DNA from: Candidatus Competibacteraceae bacterium
GTDB lineage: Bacteria; Pseudomonadota; Gammaproteobacteria; Competibacterales; Competibacteraceae
DNA length: 64,000 nucleotides
Direction of reading: 5' to 3'
Assembly (NCBI GenBank): GCA_016699715.1
Contig: CP065007.1
Coordinates: 1 to 64,000, forward strand
Shown: positions 1 to 10,333 of the stretch, in pieces
Numbering within the stretch: position 1 is the stretch's first letter
Layout of the letters: each line of letters starts with the position of its first letter
Made by a program: the position numbers and the translations under genes
The notes under the pieces: generated by a model
The model's database searches: none
The model's input: only the letters and a program-made list of their open reading frames with translations
Told to the model about the DNA's origin: nothing

Positions 1-860
1 ATTCCAAGGCAGGCCGAGCACCGCGGCGGTTGCCGGAGCAACTTCCGTTCGCACCACCAAGCGGCGGTCGCGAGCATCCGGATCGTCGCGCCAAGCCGCC
101 ACCGGCCCGCAAATCCGGCGCGCCGGTGCGGCCTGGTAGAGGGCGCGGCCGGAACCTCAAGAAGACATCGGCGTGGCGAAGACAGCTGGCGAACGGTATC
201 CGATTGGCCAGCAGAGGTGGTCTTGTAGGTACCAACGCAGAATTCGTGGGTCAGGTGGCCGGGGTAGCGGACCGATGTTCGTGCTTTACGATGGTCCAGG
301 GTTCGCAAGGGATGATGGTTGAGCCTTGCGGCGAGCCGCCAGCCATCCCGGAGCCATCGGTTGCTCTGACTAAAAGTGAGTTCCAGTTCCACCACGGCGA
401 TGAGCAGGTGCGATCGGTGGCGGTTTCGCCGAAGCGGCTCGCCCCAGCGCCGTCAGCAGGCCTGGCATCACGACGCCCAGCCCTTCGGTGGATAATTGAA
501 CTGGGGCGGTTCGCGGTGGCGAGGTAAACCAGTGGTTGAGGATGCTGAGGTCAACGCCGGGCGGCAATTGGGGAATGACCCGATAGCTACTCGCGCGCGC
601 CGTTCCGTTTCCTGCGCGATCTCGATCTCCCCACGGCGCAACCGGGCCGGGAAACGCCGGTGTTCCCGGGCTGAGCACCACGATGACTTGGCGAGCCTGC
701 TCGATGGCCCAGCGGATCGGGCGCCAGCCGCTACCGCCGCCGCGCAGGCCGTGGAGTATCGCGCCAGATGTTCAGGCGAGTTAGGTTTCAGGGCCAGGGC
801 CAGGTCCTGGGCGAAAACATCGGCATGGGCATGGCAGATAAAGATGGAGGCGGTGGCCAT
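1..860 (-). pseudogene. TIR-domain protein, frame-disrupted and partial
   Basis: The start at 860 gives MATASIFICHAHAD, the opening beta strand of a TIR domain. Within about 45 codons the frame breaks. Other frames then carry the rest in order: a stretch reading AIEQARQVIVVLSPG near 690-720, VIPQLPPGVDLSILNHWF near 530-580, and TAPVQLSTEGLGVVMPGLL near 460-500. Further on, LRWYLQDHLCWPIG is readable near 196-234, and a segment ending ATAAVLGLPLE lies close to the left edge. I recall a similar layout in large TIR proteins with a C-terminal CHAT-like peptidase part, but that part lies outside the window. TIR proteins usually act in NAD cleavage or signalling. The many indels are either gene decay or poor sequence. 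Confidence 0.55.
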
Positions 861-924
861 CGTGCGACTCCGGAAAGGTGTCGGATCCACTGAGGATGTT
901 AGCGCAAAAATACCCCATGGAACT

Positions 925-957
925 CTTGAAGAAAAGCGTGGGTTTTTAACCCCATCT
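925..957 (+). promoter_or_regulatory. sigma32-like promoter motif ahead of the Hsp20 gene
   Basis: CTTGAAG at 925-931 and CCCCATCT at 950-957 match the two halves of the heat-shock sigma32 consensus. The spacing is several bases longer than the usual 13-15, so either the match is imperfect or this error-rich stretch has an insertion. A small hairpin (GGGTT/AACCC) overlaps the spacer. The Hsp20 start codon follows at 1021 with AGAGGAGG just before it. Confidence 0.4.
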
Positions 958-1020
958 TAACGGTAACAGTAAGGGGCGTTTGATAAAACGCCGAAACCTA
1001 ACATAGAGGAGGTTTGACCA

Positions 1021-1475
1021 TGGCTCTGATGCGCTATGAACCTTTCAATCTGTTGAACCAGTTGCGGCGGGAAATGAACCGGCTGCTGGATGTTGAGTCG
1101 CTTAGGCGATGAGAGTCAGTAATGTTTTGGCTGACTGGGCGCCAGCGGTGGATATCAAGGAAAGAGCCGAATCAGTTCATCATCCACGCTGATCTGCCGA
1201 GTGTCGGAGAGCAGGATATCGAGATCACCCTGGAAAATGGGGTTCTGACCTGAAAGGCCAGCGGAGCGCCGAGAAGAAGGAAGAAACAAAACGGTATCGC
1301 CGGGTCGAGCGAGTGCGCGGAACCTTCCTGCGGCAGTTCACCGCTTTGCCGGATGTAGCCGATGCCGACAAAGGTGAGCGCCAAGTGCAAGGATGTGGCG
1401 TGCTGAAATTTGATCGTGCTCAAGCGCGAAAGCAGCGCAACCGCGACGGATCGCCATCGAAAGCTGATTCGGTAA
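1021..1475 (+). pseudogene. Hsp20/alpha-crystallin small heat-shock protein, frameshifted
   Basis: The start reads MALMRYEPFNLLNQLRREMN, a typical Hsp20 N-terminus, after a strong ribosome site (AGAGGAGG). The frame is lost after about 30 codons, but the remainder follows in shifted frames: WAPAVDIKE near 1140, FIIHADLPSV near 1180, then IEITLENGVLT and the charged segment KKEETKRYRRVER near 1270-1310. The end lies at about 1475. The total span matches a normal 150-residue Hsp20, so the changes are small indels, not deletions. The product would be an ATP-independent holdase chaperone. Indel density resembles that in the genes on both sides. Confidence 0.65.
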
Positions 1476-1519
1476 CCACGGGGGTGGCGGGGCATGCTCC
1501 GTTTCGGTGGATAGTGCGA

Positions 1520-1545
1520 ACAGCGCGGGCTTCTGCCCGCGCTGT
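1520..1545. terminator. hairpin between convergent Hsp20 and ptsP genes
   Basis: An 11-bp perfect stem (ACAGCGCGGGC pairing with GCCCGCGCTGT) encloses the loop TTCT. It sits between the two convergent genes and could end transcription from either side. There is no long T tract on either strand, so it is not a canonical intrinsic terminator. Confidence 0.45.
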
Positions 1546-1565
1546 CGTTGCGCAGTGGACGCGAT

Positions 1566-3828
1566 CAATGGATCGTGCACGTTTCGCCCTGGCCCGCGCG
1601 CCGGAGAGCGTCGTTGACGCCGGCGGACCCGCCGGACGGTATCCAGTTGCAGAACCTGCCGTGCCAGTTCCCGCGTTCAGCCTGGGTGAAGCTACGATCG
1701 CCCGCTTGACCCGCGGCAGGCTGACGGTGCTGGCGCTCAGGCTATCCGCGCCCATCCGCAGCAGCAACACCGCCGAACCGGGTCGCCGCCATCTCCGCAA
1801 ATTGACCGATCGATCGCGCGATGCCCCTCTTCGATAATATAAGCGATGGTTTTCAGCATCGCCGGGTACCTGGCGATTGTCGTATAAACGGCGACATGGG
1901 CGTTGTCGCGATCCACCAGCATGCTGGGTCAGACTGGGTCTGCCTCTCTCTGGTTTGCCGACCGATGGGAAGTCCACCTTCCGCGCCAGTTGCGCGATGC
2001 CAGGCAGCGGACGGCGCCTCGATCATCGCACCCCGATCGGGGCGCGTCGCTGGCACGGACTACTTACCGCAATTCCAGATGGGCCTGGCCAGCGGTCGCA
2101 GCGCCTCCTCCACTTCTTCGACGTGGTGATCATCGGGAACAGGATGCGCAAATTGTTGGATTCGGCGTTGGCGCGCAGCATGGCGCTGCAACTGCGTCAG
2201 AAAAATCTCCGGGTGATCGAGGGTGAAGCGCATCCCTCGCCAGCCGAGGAAGGGATTCTTTTCTCGATCGAGAAGTAGGGCGGGATCTTGTCGCCGCCGA
2301 TATCCAGGGTGCGCATGACCACCGGTCGCGGCGTGAGGGCGGCCAGCATTTGCCGGTAGATCTGGTACTGCTCGTCCTCGCTGGGAACGACTCGCGCACC
2401 ATGAAGGCGGATTCGGTGCGGGTACAGGCCGATGCCCTCGGCGCCGCTGTCGCGGACGGTGGCGATGTCGGTCAACAGCCCGGCGCCTGGCGTACAACGA
2501 CAGCGGATGACCGTCACGGGTGACGGCCGGTTGGTCGCGCAAGGCGTTCAGCTCGGCCGACAGTTCGGCCTCGGTGGCGATCAGTTGCCGGTATTCCTCG
2601 CACACCGCCGGGTCCGGTTCGATGTAAATCCGGCCCTGATAGCCGTCCACGATGATGGTTTGCAACCCTCGTAGCGGCCGATCGGCCCGGTCGCCCAGGC
2701 CCATGACCGCCGGGATGCCGATCGCCCGGGCCAGAATGGCGACATGGGACAACGCCGAACCGCGCAGACAGACCAGACCGGCCAGTCGTTCCGGCGGCAC
2801 CGCCGCCAGGTGCGCCACGCTCATTTCCTCGGCCACCAGCACGCAGCGCTCGGCGGTGGGTTCAGTTTCGCCGGCCCGGACCCGCGCAGATGATGCGGCA
2901 CCCGCGGCCCAGGTCGCGGATATCCTCGGCGCGGGCGCTGGTGGGGATCCTCGGCCCGTTCCAGCAGCCGGACCCTGGCCAGCACCGCGTCGCGCCAGGC
3001 GGTCGGCGCCCAACGGCCGGTCTGGAGGATGCCGGCCAGGGTGTCGCCGATCAGGCTGTCGCTGCCTAGCATCATTCGGTGGACGGTGAACAAGGCCTGT
3101 TCGGTCGGTGGCAACAGCGGCGACAGTCGTTCGCAAGCGCCGCGCAGCTCGTCATCGACGGCGGCGATGGCGGCCGAAACGCCGCCTCCTCGGCGACGGG
3201 ATCGAGCGCCGGATGATCAGGAACGTCGTCGAGTTCGGCCAGCAGGTGCGGGATGGTCACGATGCCCATCGCCACACCCGGCGCACCGGCGATGCCTTGC
3301 AGGGCGCGGGTGCCGGTTGCCAGCGGGTTGAGCGGTTCCTGGTGGCGCCGCTGAGAATGGCGTGATTGAGGTGCTGGCCAGTTGGGCGGCGATGGTGACC
3401 AGGAAATCCACCTCGGCGGGTTGGAACTGGCGGGAGACAGTATGCTGGATGGTCAGCACACCCAGTACTCGGCGATATTGAATCAGCGGTACGCCGAGGA
3501 AAGCGTGATAGTCCTCTTTGTCCACGTCCTGGACCTGATAGAACCGGGGATGGCGGGCCGCGTCTTCCAGGTTCAGCGGCTCCTGGCGTTCGGCCACCAG
3601 CCCGATCAGTCCTTGCTGGCGGTTCAAGCGCACCCGGCCAACGGCCTGCGGATTCAGGCCGGCGGTGGCCATCAGCACGTACTCGCGATTGTCTTCGTCG
3701 GCCAGATAGAGAGTGCAGGCGGCGACGTGCATCGCATCCCGAATCTGATTGACCGTGATCGCCAGCGCGCTGGGCAAATCCGGCGCGGCGCTGACATCCT
3801 GAACGATACGGCGCAGAGTTTCGAGCAT
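1566..3828 (-). pseudogene. ptsP: PtsP-type phosphoenolpyruvate-protein phosphotransferase, frameshifted
   Basis: The start at 3828 gives MLETLRRIVQDVSAAPDLP, the usual PtsP opening, followed by an N-terminal GAF domain (about residues 1-150). Later frames give the enzyme-I parts: GVAMGIVTIPHLLAELDD near 3250, the LRGSALSHVAILARA swivelling-domain motif with the phospho-accepting His near 2750, LDIGGDKIPP near 2290 and the PEP-binding segment RGMRFTLDHPEIF near 2220. The C-terminal barrel is split over several frames to about 1566. In the nitrogen PTS this enzyme passes phosphate from PEP to NPr. The span of about 2,260 bases equals a full-length gene, so I read this as an intact gene with many small indels or a very young pseudogene. 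Confidence 0.75.
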
Positions 3829-4073
3829 GTGGCGGGATTCCTTCCGGCTGGAAACGGTTCGAAGCATGAGGGACGCCACCACAATGGACTGCGATAGCGC
3901 GAGGTAAGCAAACGTTATGACGTGGTGATTCAAGATGTTGACGGCTCCATGAGATGCGCGATCGCGAAGGTTCCGGGGTGGGTGAGTACACCTTATACGA
4001 CTAAGGTTACCAATGCCCCCAAGAGTTCGCGCCGCGCGTCGGCTGGAAGCCCGTTAGAATAGATCGTTTTCGA

Positions 4074-5015
4074 ATGACCGGGAATGAAGGCTTATGCGAT
4101 GAAACGCCATTGACCGCCGATCCGGCCCAAACCGCCCGCTTGATGCGGCGGGCGACTTACGCTTCGGTGTTTACCGCCACGATGTTGATCGTCGGCAAGC
4201 TGGTGGCGGCGTTGTTGACCGGCTCGGTCAGCGTACTGGCGTCGCTGATGGATTCGATGATGGACGTGGCGGCGTCGATCATCAACCTGCTGGCGGTACA
4301 TTACTCCCTGCAACCCCCCGATCGCGAGCACCGGTTCGGTCACGGCAAGGCGGAACCGCTGGCGGGGCTGGTGCAGGCGGCCTTCATCGCCGGTTCGGCG
4401 GTGTTTCTGATCCTGCATGCGGTGGATCGCCTGCTACACCCACAGCCGATCAGGGACGCCCTGATCGGTGTTGGCGTGTTGTTATTCGCCATGGTTGCCA
4501 CCGGAGCGCTGTTGCTGTTCCAGCGCTACGTGATCCGTCACACGCAGTCCACGGCGATCCGCGCCGATGCGCTGCACTACGCCACCGATCTGCTCACCAA
4601 CGCCGCCACCATCGTGGCGCTGGGACTGGCGATGTTGGGTTGGCCAAGCATGGATCCGATATTCGCGATCGGTATCGCGCTGTACATTCTTTACAGCGCC
4701 GGGCATATCGGTTACGAATCCATTCAATTACTGATGGATCACGAATTGCCTCCCGAGGTGCACGCCCGGATCAAGGAGATCATTCGTGCCCATCCGCAGG
4801 TGCGCGGCATGCATCATGAGGTACGCACCCGCCGCTCCGGGCAAACCTACTTTATCCAATTGCATCTGATGATGGACGATCATCTGCCCCTGGTGGAAGC
4901 GCATCGGGTGGCCGACGAGGTGGAGGCCACCTTGTTGGCGGTGTTTCCCAACGCCGATGTGCTGATTCACGAGGACCCGAGCAGCGAGTCCCCGCCGCAG
5001 CCGCTATCGGGGTGA
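4074..5015 (+). CDS. cation diffusion facilitator (FieF/YiiP type)
   Basis: This 313-residue inner-membrane antiporter should export divalent metals such as Zn2+ or Fe2+ in exchange for protons. The transmembrane metal site of the YiiP group is complete: D60 and D64 (in DSMMD) and H168 and D172 (in DALHYATD), at the same spacing as D45, D49, H153 and D157 of E. coli FieF. Six hydrophobic segments fill residues 30-220. A cytoplasmic domain with several His residues (HHEVRT, LHLMMDDHLP) follows. It is transcribed alone and converges on the MscS-type gene. It is the first undamaged reading frame in the window. Confidence 0.9.
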   Translation: MTGNEGLCDETPLTADPAQTARLMRRATYASVFTATMLIVGKLVAALLTGSVSVLASLMDSMMDVAASIINLLAVHYSLQPPDREHRFGHGKAEPLAGLVQAAFIAGSAVFLILHAVDRLLHPQPIRDALIGVGVLLFAMVATGALLLFQRYVIRHTQSTAIRADALHYATDLLTNAATIVALGLAMLGWPSMDPIFAIGIALYILYSAGHIGYESIQLLMDHELPPEVHARIKEIIRAHPQVRGMHHEVRTRRSGQTYFIQLHLMMDDHLPLVEAHRVADEVEATLLAVFPNADVLIHEDPSSESPPQPLSG

Positions 5016-5045
5016 GAGGGCGCTCGCTGATCGGCGGACGATGCG

Positions 5046-6736
5046 TCAGGGCTGCGCCGACGGCAGATGCACGGTCAACTGCTCAAACGGGATGGTCCAG
5101 TCGTATTGGTTGCAGGCGCTGACGGTGGTGCGTTGCAGGAAGCGGCGAATCGGCCAGTAGCTTTCGGCTCCGGCACCAGTAAACACCCCAACGATCAACA
5201 GGTTGAGCGAGGACGCCGCCGCTTCGTTGAATTCCACCAGCAGATCCTTGAGGTGAGGACGGAACGGCTGCTGTTCCAGGTGTTCTTCGAGATACGCGCG
5301 CAACCGGGGCACGATTTCGCTCAGGATTTCGCCCTGATGACGGTAGTCCAGCCCGAAGATGACGGGTACCGCAAAGCCTTCCAGCGACAGATTGCGCGGG
5401 TTCTTGCCGAGATAATCGGCGACCGTAAAGGTCTTGACCGCTCCGATGACCTGTAGCTGCACCACCTCGGGGTCTGTACCAGCACCTTGCCGTAGATGTC
5501 GCCATCCAGAATGACGATGTCGTTCTCCCGGCTGGGAAACCAGGATTCCTCCGGCGCATGAAGACGCGACTGCAAATCGACCAGCCGGTCGAGCGGCAAA
5601 CGCAGGGTGCCGCCGCGCAGCAGTGGGTTATGCAGGGTCGAATAGACATTCAGCGAGGTGATCCGCCAAGGCACGCCGGCATACACGATCCGTTCGCCTT
5701 CCCGGACGCTGCCCATGCCGAGCAGGATGCGGATTTCCGCCATGTAGCGCGGCAGCGATTGCCGCAGGCCCCATAGAATGCCGATCGCCAACAGAATCAG
5801 CAGGCCAAGCAGCAGCCAATCGCCTTGAGTGTATAGGATGAGGGTGGATGCGAAAAAAGCCAGCATCAAGGTGAGTGCCTTGAAGGATAGCGCGGTTACC
5901 CGCGCCAGCCGGCGTGTTTTCCGTTGGCGACCCCGGCCAGTGATTCGGCCGACCAGTCGGCCGAATCCGCTCAATACCAGATAGGTCAGTATGAAACCGC
6001 CGAGCGCCAGTACCAGATTGAGGCCTCGGCCGCTGGCGAATTCCTGAAGCGTGAGAGTGAGTCTCTGGTTGCTTCGTTCGCTTGGCGTCGTCAGTCGTTC
6101 GAGTTGGGCATTGATGCGCTGCAAGCGGCTCGCGGTTTCCTCGCGATGATCTCGCCACCGCTCCAGCGTCGCTTGCAACGCCTTTTTTACGGGGGGTTCC
6201 TTCACCATCGCCAGGGTTTGCTCGATATGAGCGATGGCCTCGTCGGTGGTTTGCAGCCGGTTCTCATACAAGGTCCGCTCGCTGCGCAGGCGTTCGATCA
6301 TCCGCGGCCGTTCGGTCAGTCGCTTCAGTTCGTCGAGTAGGGGTCGAATCACGTCCTCGATTTCCTGTTGCCAGTCGAAGGTGGTCTCGGTTGCTTGTTG
6401 GAGTTCGGCGCTACTGGAGCCGCCGGTGGCAATTTCCTCGAACGAGGCCTTTAACTCCTTCAGCCGACTGGAGGTCTGTGCCACTTGCTCGTTCAGTTGC
6501 TGCGCTTCGGCGGGGGCTGGGGTGCGTTTCAATTGCCGGTTCAGATCAGCGCGATCGTTCTCGACTTCCTGGATAGTGTCGAGCAATGTCCGTAACTGCT
6601 CTTCCTGTGATGGAGCGGCGACGGTGGGTTGCGCTTGCGTTGCGGGGGTGGTGTCCGCGGGGGGGGTGGCCGGCTGGGCGTGCAGGCTCTGTGTCAGTAA
6701 TCCAAGAACCAAAAGGATTAGCCAGCGAAAGGACAT
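5046..6736 (-). CDS. MscS-family mechanosensitive channel, one frameshift
   Basis: A signal peptide (cleavage near ALHAQP) is followed by a periplasmic coiled-coil region rich in Gln and Glu (about residues 40-235). Membrane segments and the MscS beta domain come next (GVPWRITSLNVYSTLH, then NDIVILDGDIYGKVLVQTP). The frame breaks at about 5466: adding one C to the C4 run there joins TPEVVQLQVIGAV and gives 563 residues. The C-terminal part then runs through PRNLSLEGFAVPVIFGLDY to the stop at 5046. Such channels release solutes on hypo-osmotic shock. The single homopolymer change suggests sequence error, with the gene probably intact. Confidence 0.8.
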
Positions 6737-6957
6737 GGGATTCCTCCTTAAGTGAGATTTGAACGAACAAAAACGATCGGCTGGACCTGGGTTCCGGCCG
6801 CCGGCTGATAACCGGGAATGCCGTCAGGTAGGGTCGTGCCCGACGTGAGGGGTCGCGTGGATGGAGACCGGGAAGAAGCCATGGCGTGGGCGACGCGCGC
6901 CCGTTTTGAAACACTCCGAGCCCCTGGAGACAAGACGGAAAAGGGACGACATGCGGC

Positions 6958-7914
6958 TCAGTACGCTGTCAGCGACATGCCAGCGACCGGGGTGATTCCT
7001 TGTCCGTCGGACCCGGCGAACTCGAAGGGGATCGAGACCAGTTCCATCTCCGCGTTGCGCTGGACCGCGAAGTGCAGGTGTGGGCCGGTGGAAAAGCCGG
7101 TGTTACCGGAGTTGGCCAACCAAGTGCCACGTTGCACCCGTTGCCCCGGCGCCACCTGGATCGAATCGGGATGCAAGTGAGCGTATATCGCCATGGTGCC
7201 GTCGTCGTGCAGGACGCGCACCGCATTGGCTCGGCTTTGATATTTCGGGTCGGTGCCACCATCGAAGAAATCGCCGGCCACTTCCATGATGACTCCGGCT
7301 CGCGCGGCGCGCACCGGAGTGCCCAGCGGTAGGCTGATGTCCACCGCGTAACGGCTTTGCGGGTGTTGGTGGCTAAAGCCGCCGTCGAATGCCTGGCTGA
7401 CGCGGAACCGTTGCCCTGGCGCGAACGGTGGCGCGTAGGGTTGCTCGGGTCGATGCTTGGCGGTGGGGTCGCCCAGCACCGCCCGTACTCGATAACCGTA
7501 GCTCCAGCGTGCACCCGTCGGTTTGAGTGCGACCACCGTCAGTTCCATGCGGGCCGGGACGACCACCCGCACCGGCAACGGTGGCTCGGCGCGCATGTTT
7601 TTCAGTGCTTCGGCGCTGATTTCCACCTCCACCGGGCCGTAATAGTCGTTGACCGCCGCCAGCACCGGCGTTTCCGGGGTGCCGCGGTTACGGATGCTGA
7701 TCCTGGCCGGTAGATCGCGAACCGCCAACTGACTGATCTCGACCGGCACATCGGTGGCGGGCGGCCGGTCGGTGAACGACCAGGCGCCGTTGGCATCCTG
7801 ATATTTGTAGAGTTTTTTACCCAGTGCTGGTTGCGATTCCAGCAAGGCGAGCAAGGCCAGCAACGCGATCGCCGTCGGACCCGGTGCTTGGAAGCTTGTT
7901 CGCGCGATAACCAT
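6958..7914 (-). CDS. secreted M23 (LytM-type) peptidase with DUF4124-like N-terminus
   Basis: From the start at 7914 the product has a signal peptide ending near ALGKK. A short DUF4124-like segment follows (KLYKYQDANGAWSFTDRPP, about residues 30-50), then a beta-rich linker, then an M23 endopeptidase domain in the last 150 residues. The motifs RYAVDISLPLGTPVRA, AIYAHLHPDSI and GPHLHFAVQ supply the zinc ligands. Such enzymes cut peptide cross-links in the cell wall. It lies 11 bp downstream of the NAD(P)-binding protein gene on the same strand, and the two probably form one transcript. Confidence 0.85.
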   Translation of the reverse strand: MVIARTSFQAPGPTAIALLALLALLESQPALGKKLYKYQDANGAWSFTDRPPATDVPVEISQLAVRDLPARISIRNRGTPETPVLAAVNDYYGPVEVEISAEALKNMRAEPPLPVRVVVPARMELTVVALKPTGARWSYGYRVRAVLGDPTAKHRPEQPYAPPFAPGQRFRVSQAFDGGFSHQHPQSRYAVDISLPLGTPVRAARAGVIMEVAGDFFDGGTDPKYQSRANAVRVLHDDGTMAIYAHLHPDSIQVAPGQRVQRGTWLANSGNTGFSTGPHLHFAVQRNAEMELVSIPFEFAGSDGQGITPVAGMSLTAY

Positions 7915-7925
7915 TCGGATCGTGG

Positions 7926-8585
7926 TCAGGGGGTGAAATGGTGGATGTGTACGCCTTCCTGGCCGCTTTTGGCCAGTTCGACCATTTTGGCGGCGACGGT
8001 TTCCGCCGGCACCGGCCGGTAACGGCTGAACGGTCCCCACAGGAGAGGTGTCCAGAGCGGCGCCAGTCGTTGGCTCCAGTCTTCGACCGGCCGGGCTTCA
8101 CGGTGTTCGCCCAACAGCAGTGAAGGGCGCAGCAGGTGAACGGTCTTGAACGGCAATTCGCTGACCGCCGCTTCGGCTCGGCCCTTGACCCGATTGTAGA
8201 AAACCGGCGAACTGGGGTCGGCGCCGACCGCCGAGACCAGCACGAAGCAGGGTACGCCGTGCGCCGCCGCCAACCGGGCCAGTTCGGCGACGTAAATGTG
8301 GTCGACCTTGGCGAACGCTTCCGGCGAACCGGCCGCCCGGTGGGTGGTACCCAGGCAGCACAGGACGACATCGGCGTCGATGGCGCCGGCGTGATCGCGC
8401 AGTTGGTCGAAATCCACGAGGTGTACGGTGAGTTTCGGGTGGGTTTGTTCCATCGGATGGCGAGCGAAGATCGTGACCTGGCCAATGTCGTCGTCCGCCA
8501 GCAATTGGGTCAAACAATGCCCTCCGACCAGGCCGGTCGCTCCCACCAGCAGGACGCGGATTGCCGATTGTCGTTGTTCCCCCAT
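7926..8585 (-). CDS. NAD(P)-binding Rossmann-fold protein (atypical SDR)
   Basis: The start at 8585 gives MGEQRQSAIRVLLVGATGLVG, with the dinucleotide-binding motif GATGLVGG. The 219-residue protein resembles the short atypical SDR group (YwnB/HTATIP2-like) with CLGTTHRAAGSPE, SAVGADPSSPVFYNRVKG and LRPSLLLGEH. The YNRVKG segment stands where YxxxK catalytic residues occur in SDRs. Its substrate cannot be told from sequence. It precedes the M23 peptidase gene in the same direction. Confidence 0.8.
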   Translation of the reverse strand: MGEQRQSAIRVLLVGATGLVGGHCLTQLLADDDIGQVTIFARHPMEQTHPKLTVHLVDFDQLRDHAGAIDADVVLCCLGTTHRAAGSPEAFAKVDHIYVAELARLAAAHGVPCFVLVSAVGADPSSPVFYNRVKGRAEAAVSELPFKTVHLLRPSLLLGEHREARPVEDWSQRLAPLWTPLLWGPFSRYRPVPAETVAAKMVELAKSGQEGVHIHHFTP

Positions 8586-9096
8586 GTTGGTGCTCCCGAT
8601 CTTGGCAACTGGATTCTTGTCGCTGAATGTTTGACGCGAGATCCGGTGTTGGCCGGATTTCGAACTATTCGCTGGATACCTGTTAAAGCATAGTCGTCGT
8701 TTGGCTTTTCCCAAATCGCGCGAGCGATCGGCATCCACTGCCACCGACCAGGAGCAAGCCGCGCGACTGATGAGAAATCGGTCGGAATGATACCGAATGC
8801 GTGAATCTCCGTCGCCGAAGGGTCTATTCCATGGCGGAGAACGCCGAATTCCAGACTGTGCCGTGGGCGAGGCGCGTTACCGGTGTACGAGCGCGCATGG
8901 TGGCGGCTTAAGACCAAGGGCGGAACATTGCTCCGCCCTCAATCAAAGCGCGGCACATGTTGAAATGGGGTTTGGCGACTATCGGATCAAAGCGCTTGGC
9001 ATCGATTGGTCGAGCGATCCCAACTCACCACCCCCGGAACCGTGTGCCGGGGGACCTACCTACCAGGGCGGCTAAGGCCACCCATGGATCAGTTTC
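8586..9096. other. 511-bp stretch without a convincing gene
   Basis: Short open frames here have no recognisable domain and lack ribosome sites. The only structure noticed is the hairpin at 8917-8939. Confidence 0.5.
8917..8939 (-). terminator. hairpin downstream of the ferredoxin gene
   Basis: An 8-bp perfect stem (AGGGCGGA with TCCGCCCT) encloses a 7-base loop, about 160 bp past the ferredoxin stop on the minus strand. No T tract follows, so termination is only a guess. Confidence 0.3.
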
Positions 9097-9348
9097 TCAA
9101 GCCGTGCTGGTCAGCTTCTCGTACTTGGTTTGCAGTTGCTCATCGGTTTCGGCATGGTTTAGGTCCGGAATGATGCAGTCCACCGGACAGACTTCGATGC
9201 ATTGTGGTGTGTCGAAGTGGCCCACGCACTGGGTGCAGCGGCTCGGGTCGATCTCGTAGATTTCTTCGCCCTGATAGATCGCTTCGTTTGGGCACTCGGG
9301 CTCGCACACGTCGCAGTTGATGCATTCGTCGGTGATCATCAGTGCCAT
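9097..9348 (-). CDS. 2[4Fe-4S] ferredoxin, YfhL type
   Basis: This 83-residue protein carries two clusters of cysteines. One is CINCDVCEPECP near residues 9-20. The other is CTQCVGHFDTPQCIEVCP near 38-55, whose longer loop between the second and third Cys is typical of YfhL/Fdx proteins. It should be a low-potential cytoplasmic electron carrier. It lies downstream of coaD on the same strand, a pairing common in gammaproteobacteria. The start is preceded by GAGGAGCC. Confidence 0.92.
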   Translation of the reverse strand: MALMITDECINCDVCEPECPNEAIYQGEEIYEIDPSRCTQCVGHFDTPQCIEVCPVDCIIPDLNHAETDEQLQTKYEKLTSTA

Positions 9349-9465
9349 GGCTGGCTCCTCGGTTTCTATCTTGTGAATTCACGGCCGGTTCGCGGCACCG
9401 GCAAAAGCAACTCAAGCCCGTCCGAGCGGGAGCGGCCAGGCTGAATTTCCGAGTATTTTACTCAA

Positions 9466-9955
9466 TTAATGGCGCAAGGCGAATTTTGCCGCCAGCGCCG
9501 CCTCCACCTTGGGGTGGACGAACGGCGCGATGTTCCCACCCAGCTTGGCGACTTCGCGCACCAGACTGGAGGAGACGAAGGCGTATTGCTCGGCGGGGGG
9601 TCAAGAAAATGGATTCGATCTGGGGGTTCAGGCGGCGGTTCATGCTGGCCAACTGAAATTCGAATTCGAAATCGGACACCGCGCGCAGGCCACGCATGAT
9701 GACGTTGGCGCCGACGCTCTTGGCGTAATTCACCAGAAGAATGTCGAAACCGCGCACCTCGACGTGGGGTAGGTGCGATACCACCTCGTTTACCAGCGCC
9801 ACCCGCTCCTCCAGTGAGAACAGCGGCTGCTTGTTGGGATTGGCGGCGACGCTGACAATGAGCCGCTCGAACATGCGTGCGCCACGATCGATCAGATCGG
9901 CGTGACCATTGGTGATGGGATCGAAAGTGCCCGGATAGATGGCGACGACGGACAT
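9466..9955 (-). CDS. coaD: phosphopantetheine adenylyltransferase, one frameshift
   Basis: CoaD makes dephospho-CoA from 4'-phosphopantetheine and ATP. From 9955 the protein begins MSVVAIYPGTFDPITNGHAD, holding the nucleotidyltransferase T/HxGH motif, and continues through VRGFDILLVNYAKSVGAN and VIMRGLRAVSDFEFEFQ. After IFLTP the frame breaks in a run of six C near 9595. With five C the text becomes AEQYAFVSSSLVREVA and ends KFALRH at 9466, giving 162 residues, the family length. I treat it as an intact gene with a homopolymer error. It belongs with the downstream ferredoxin, and usually also with rsmD. Confidence 0.88.
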
Positions 9956-10333
9956 GGGCGTTTCCTGGGTGCGAGGGTTGCGCCGATTATCGGAAAAGCC
10001 AAGCGGCAAGGCAACCGGACCTGGAAGCTTGTCGGACATGGGGGCGAAGCCGGGGTAGAATTCCTGAAAGGTGTTCGAGCCTGGAGCGAGGGGAGGAGAC
10101 GCTGAAAAGCGCACGACGACTCGCGTGCCTGGGGTTCAACTTAAAGCGTCCATGTCGGTTGAATGATTGTGTTATTGCGTTCTGATAGCCCAATAAACCG
10201 AGAGGAAATCAGGTAAATGCGATTGATTTGGACCCCAAAAAATCCTTCTGTCGCCCTGATGCCGTTATTTTTGGATCGTGTGTATGTTATTTGATGCGTT
10301 AATTCGACAGGCTCCTGATTTTATCGATGGGTC

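Noticed and set aside
30..527. 165-codon open frame on the plus strand
   Set aside because: It has no domain and lies opposite fragments of the TIR-domain gene that are recognisable in minus-strand frames.
8797..9075. 92-codon open frame on the plus strand
   Set aside because: No ribosome site, no domain and biased composition; no relation to neighbouring genes.
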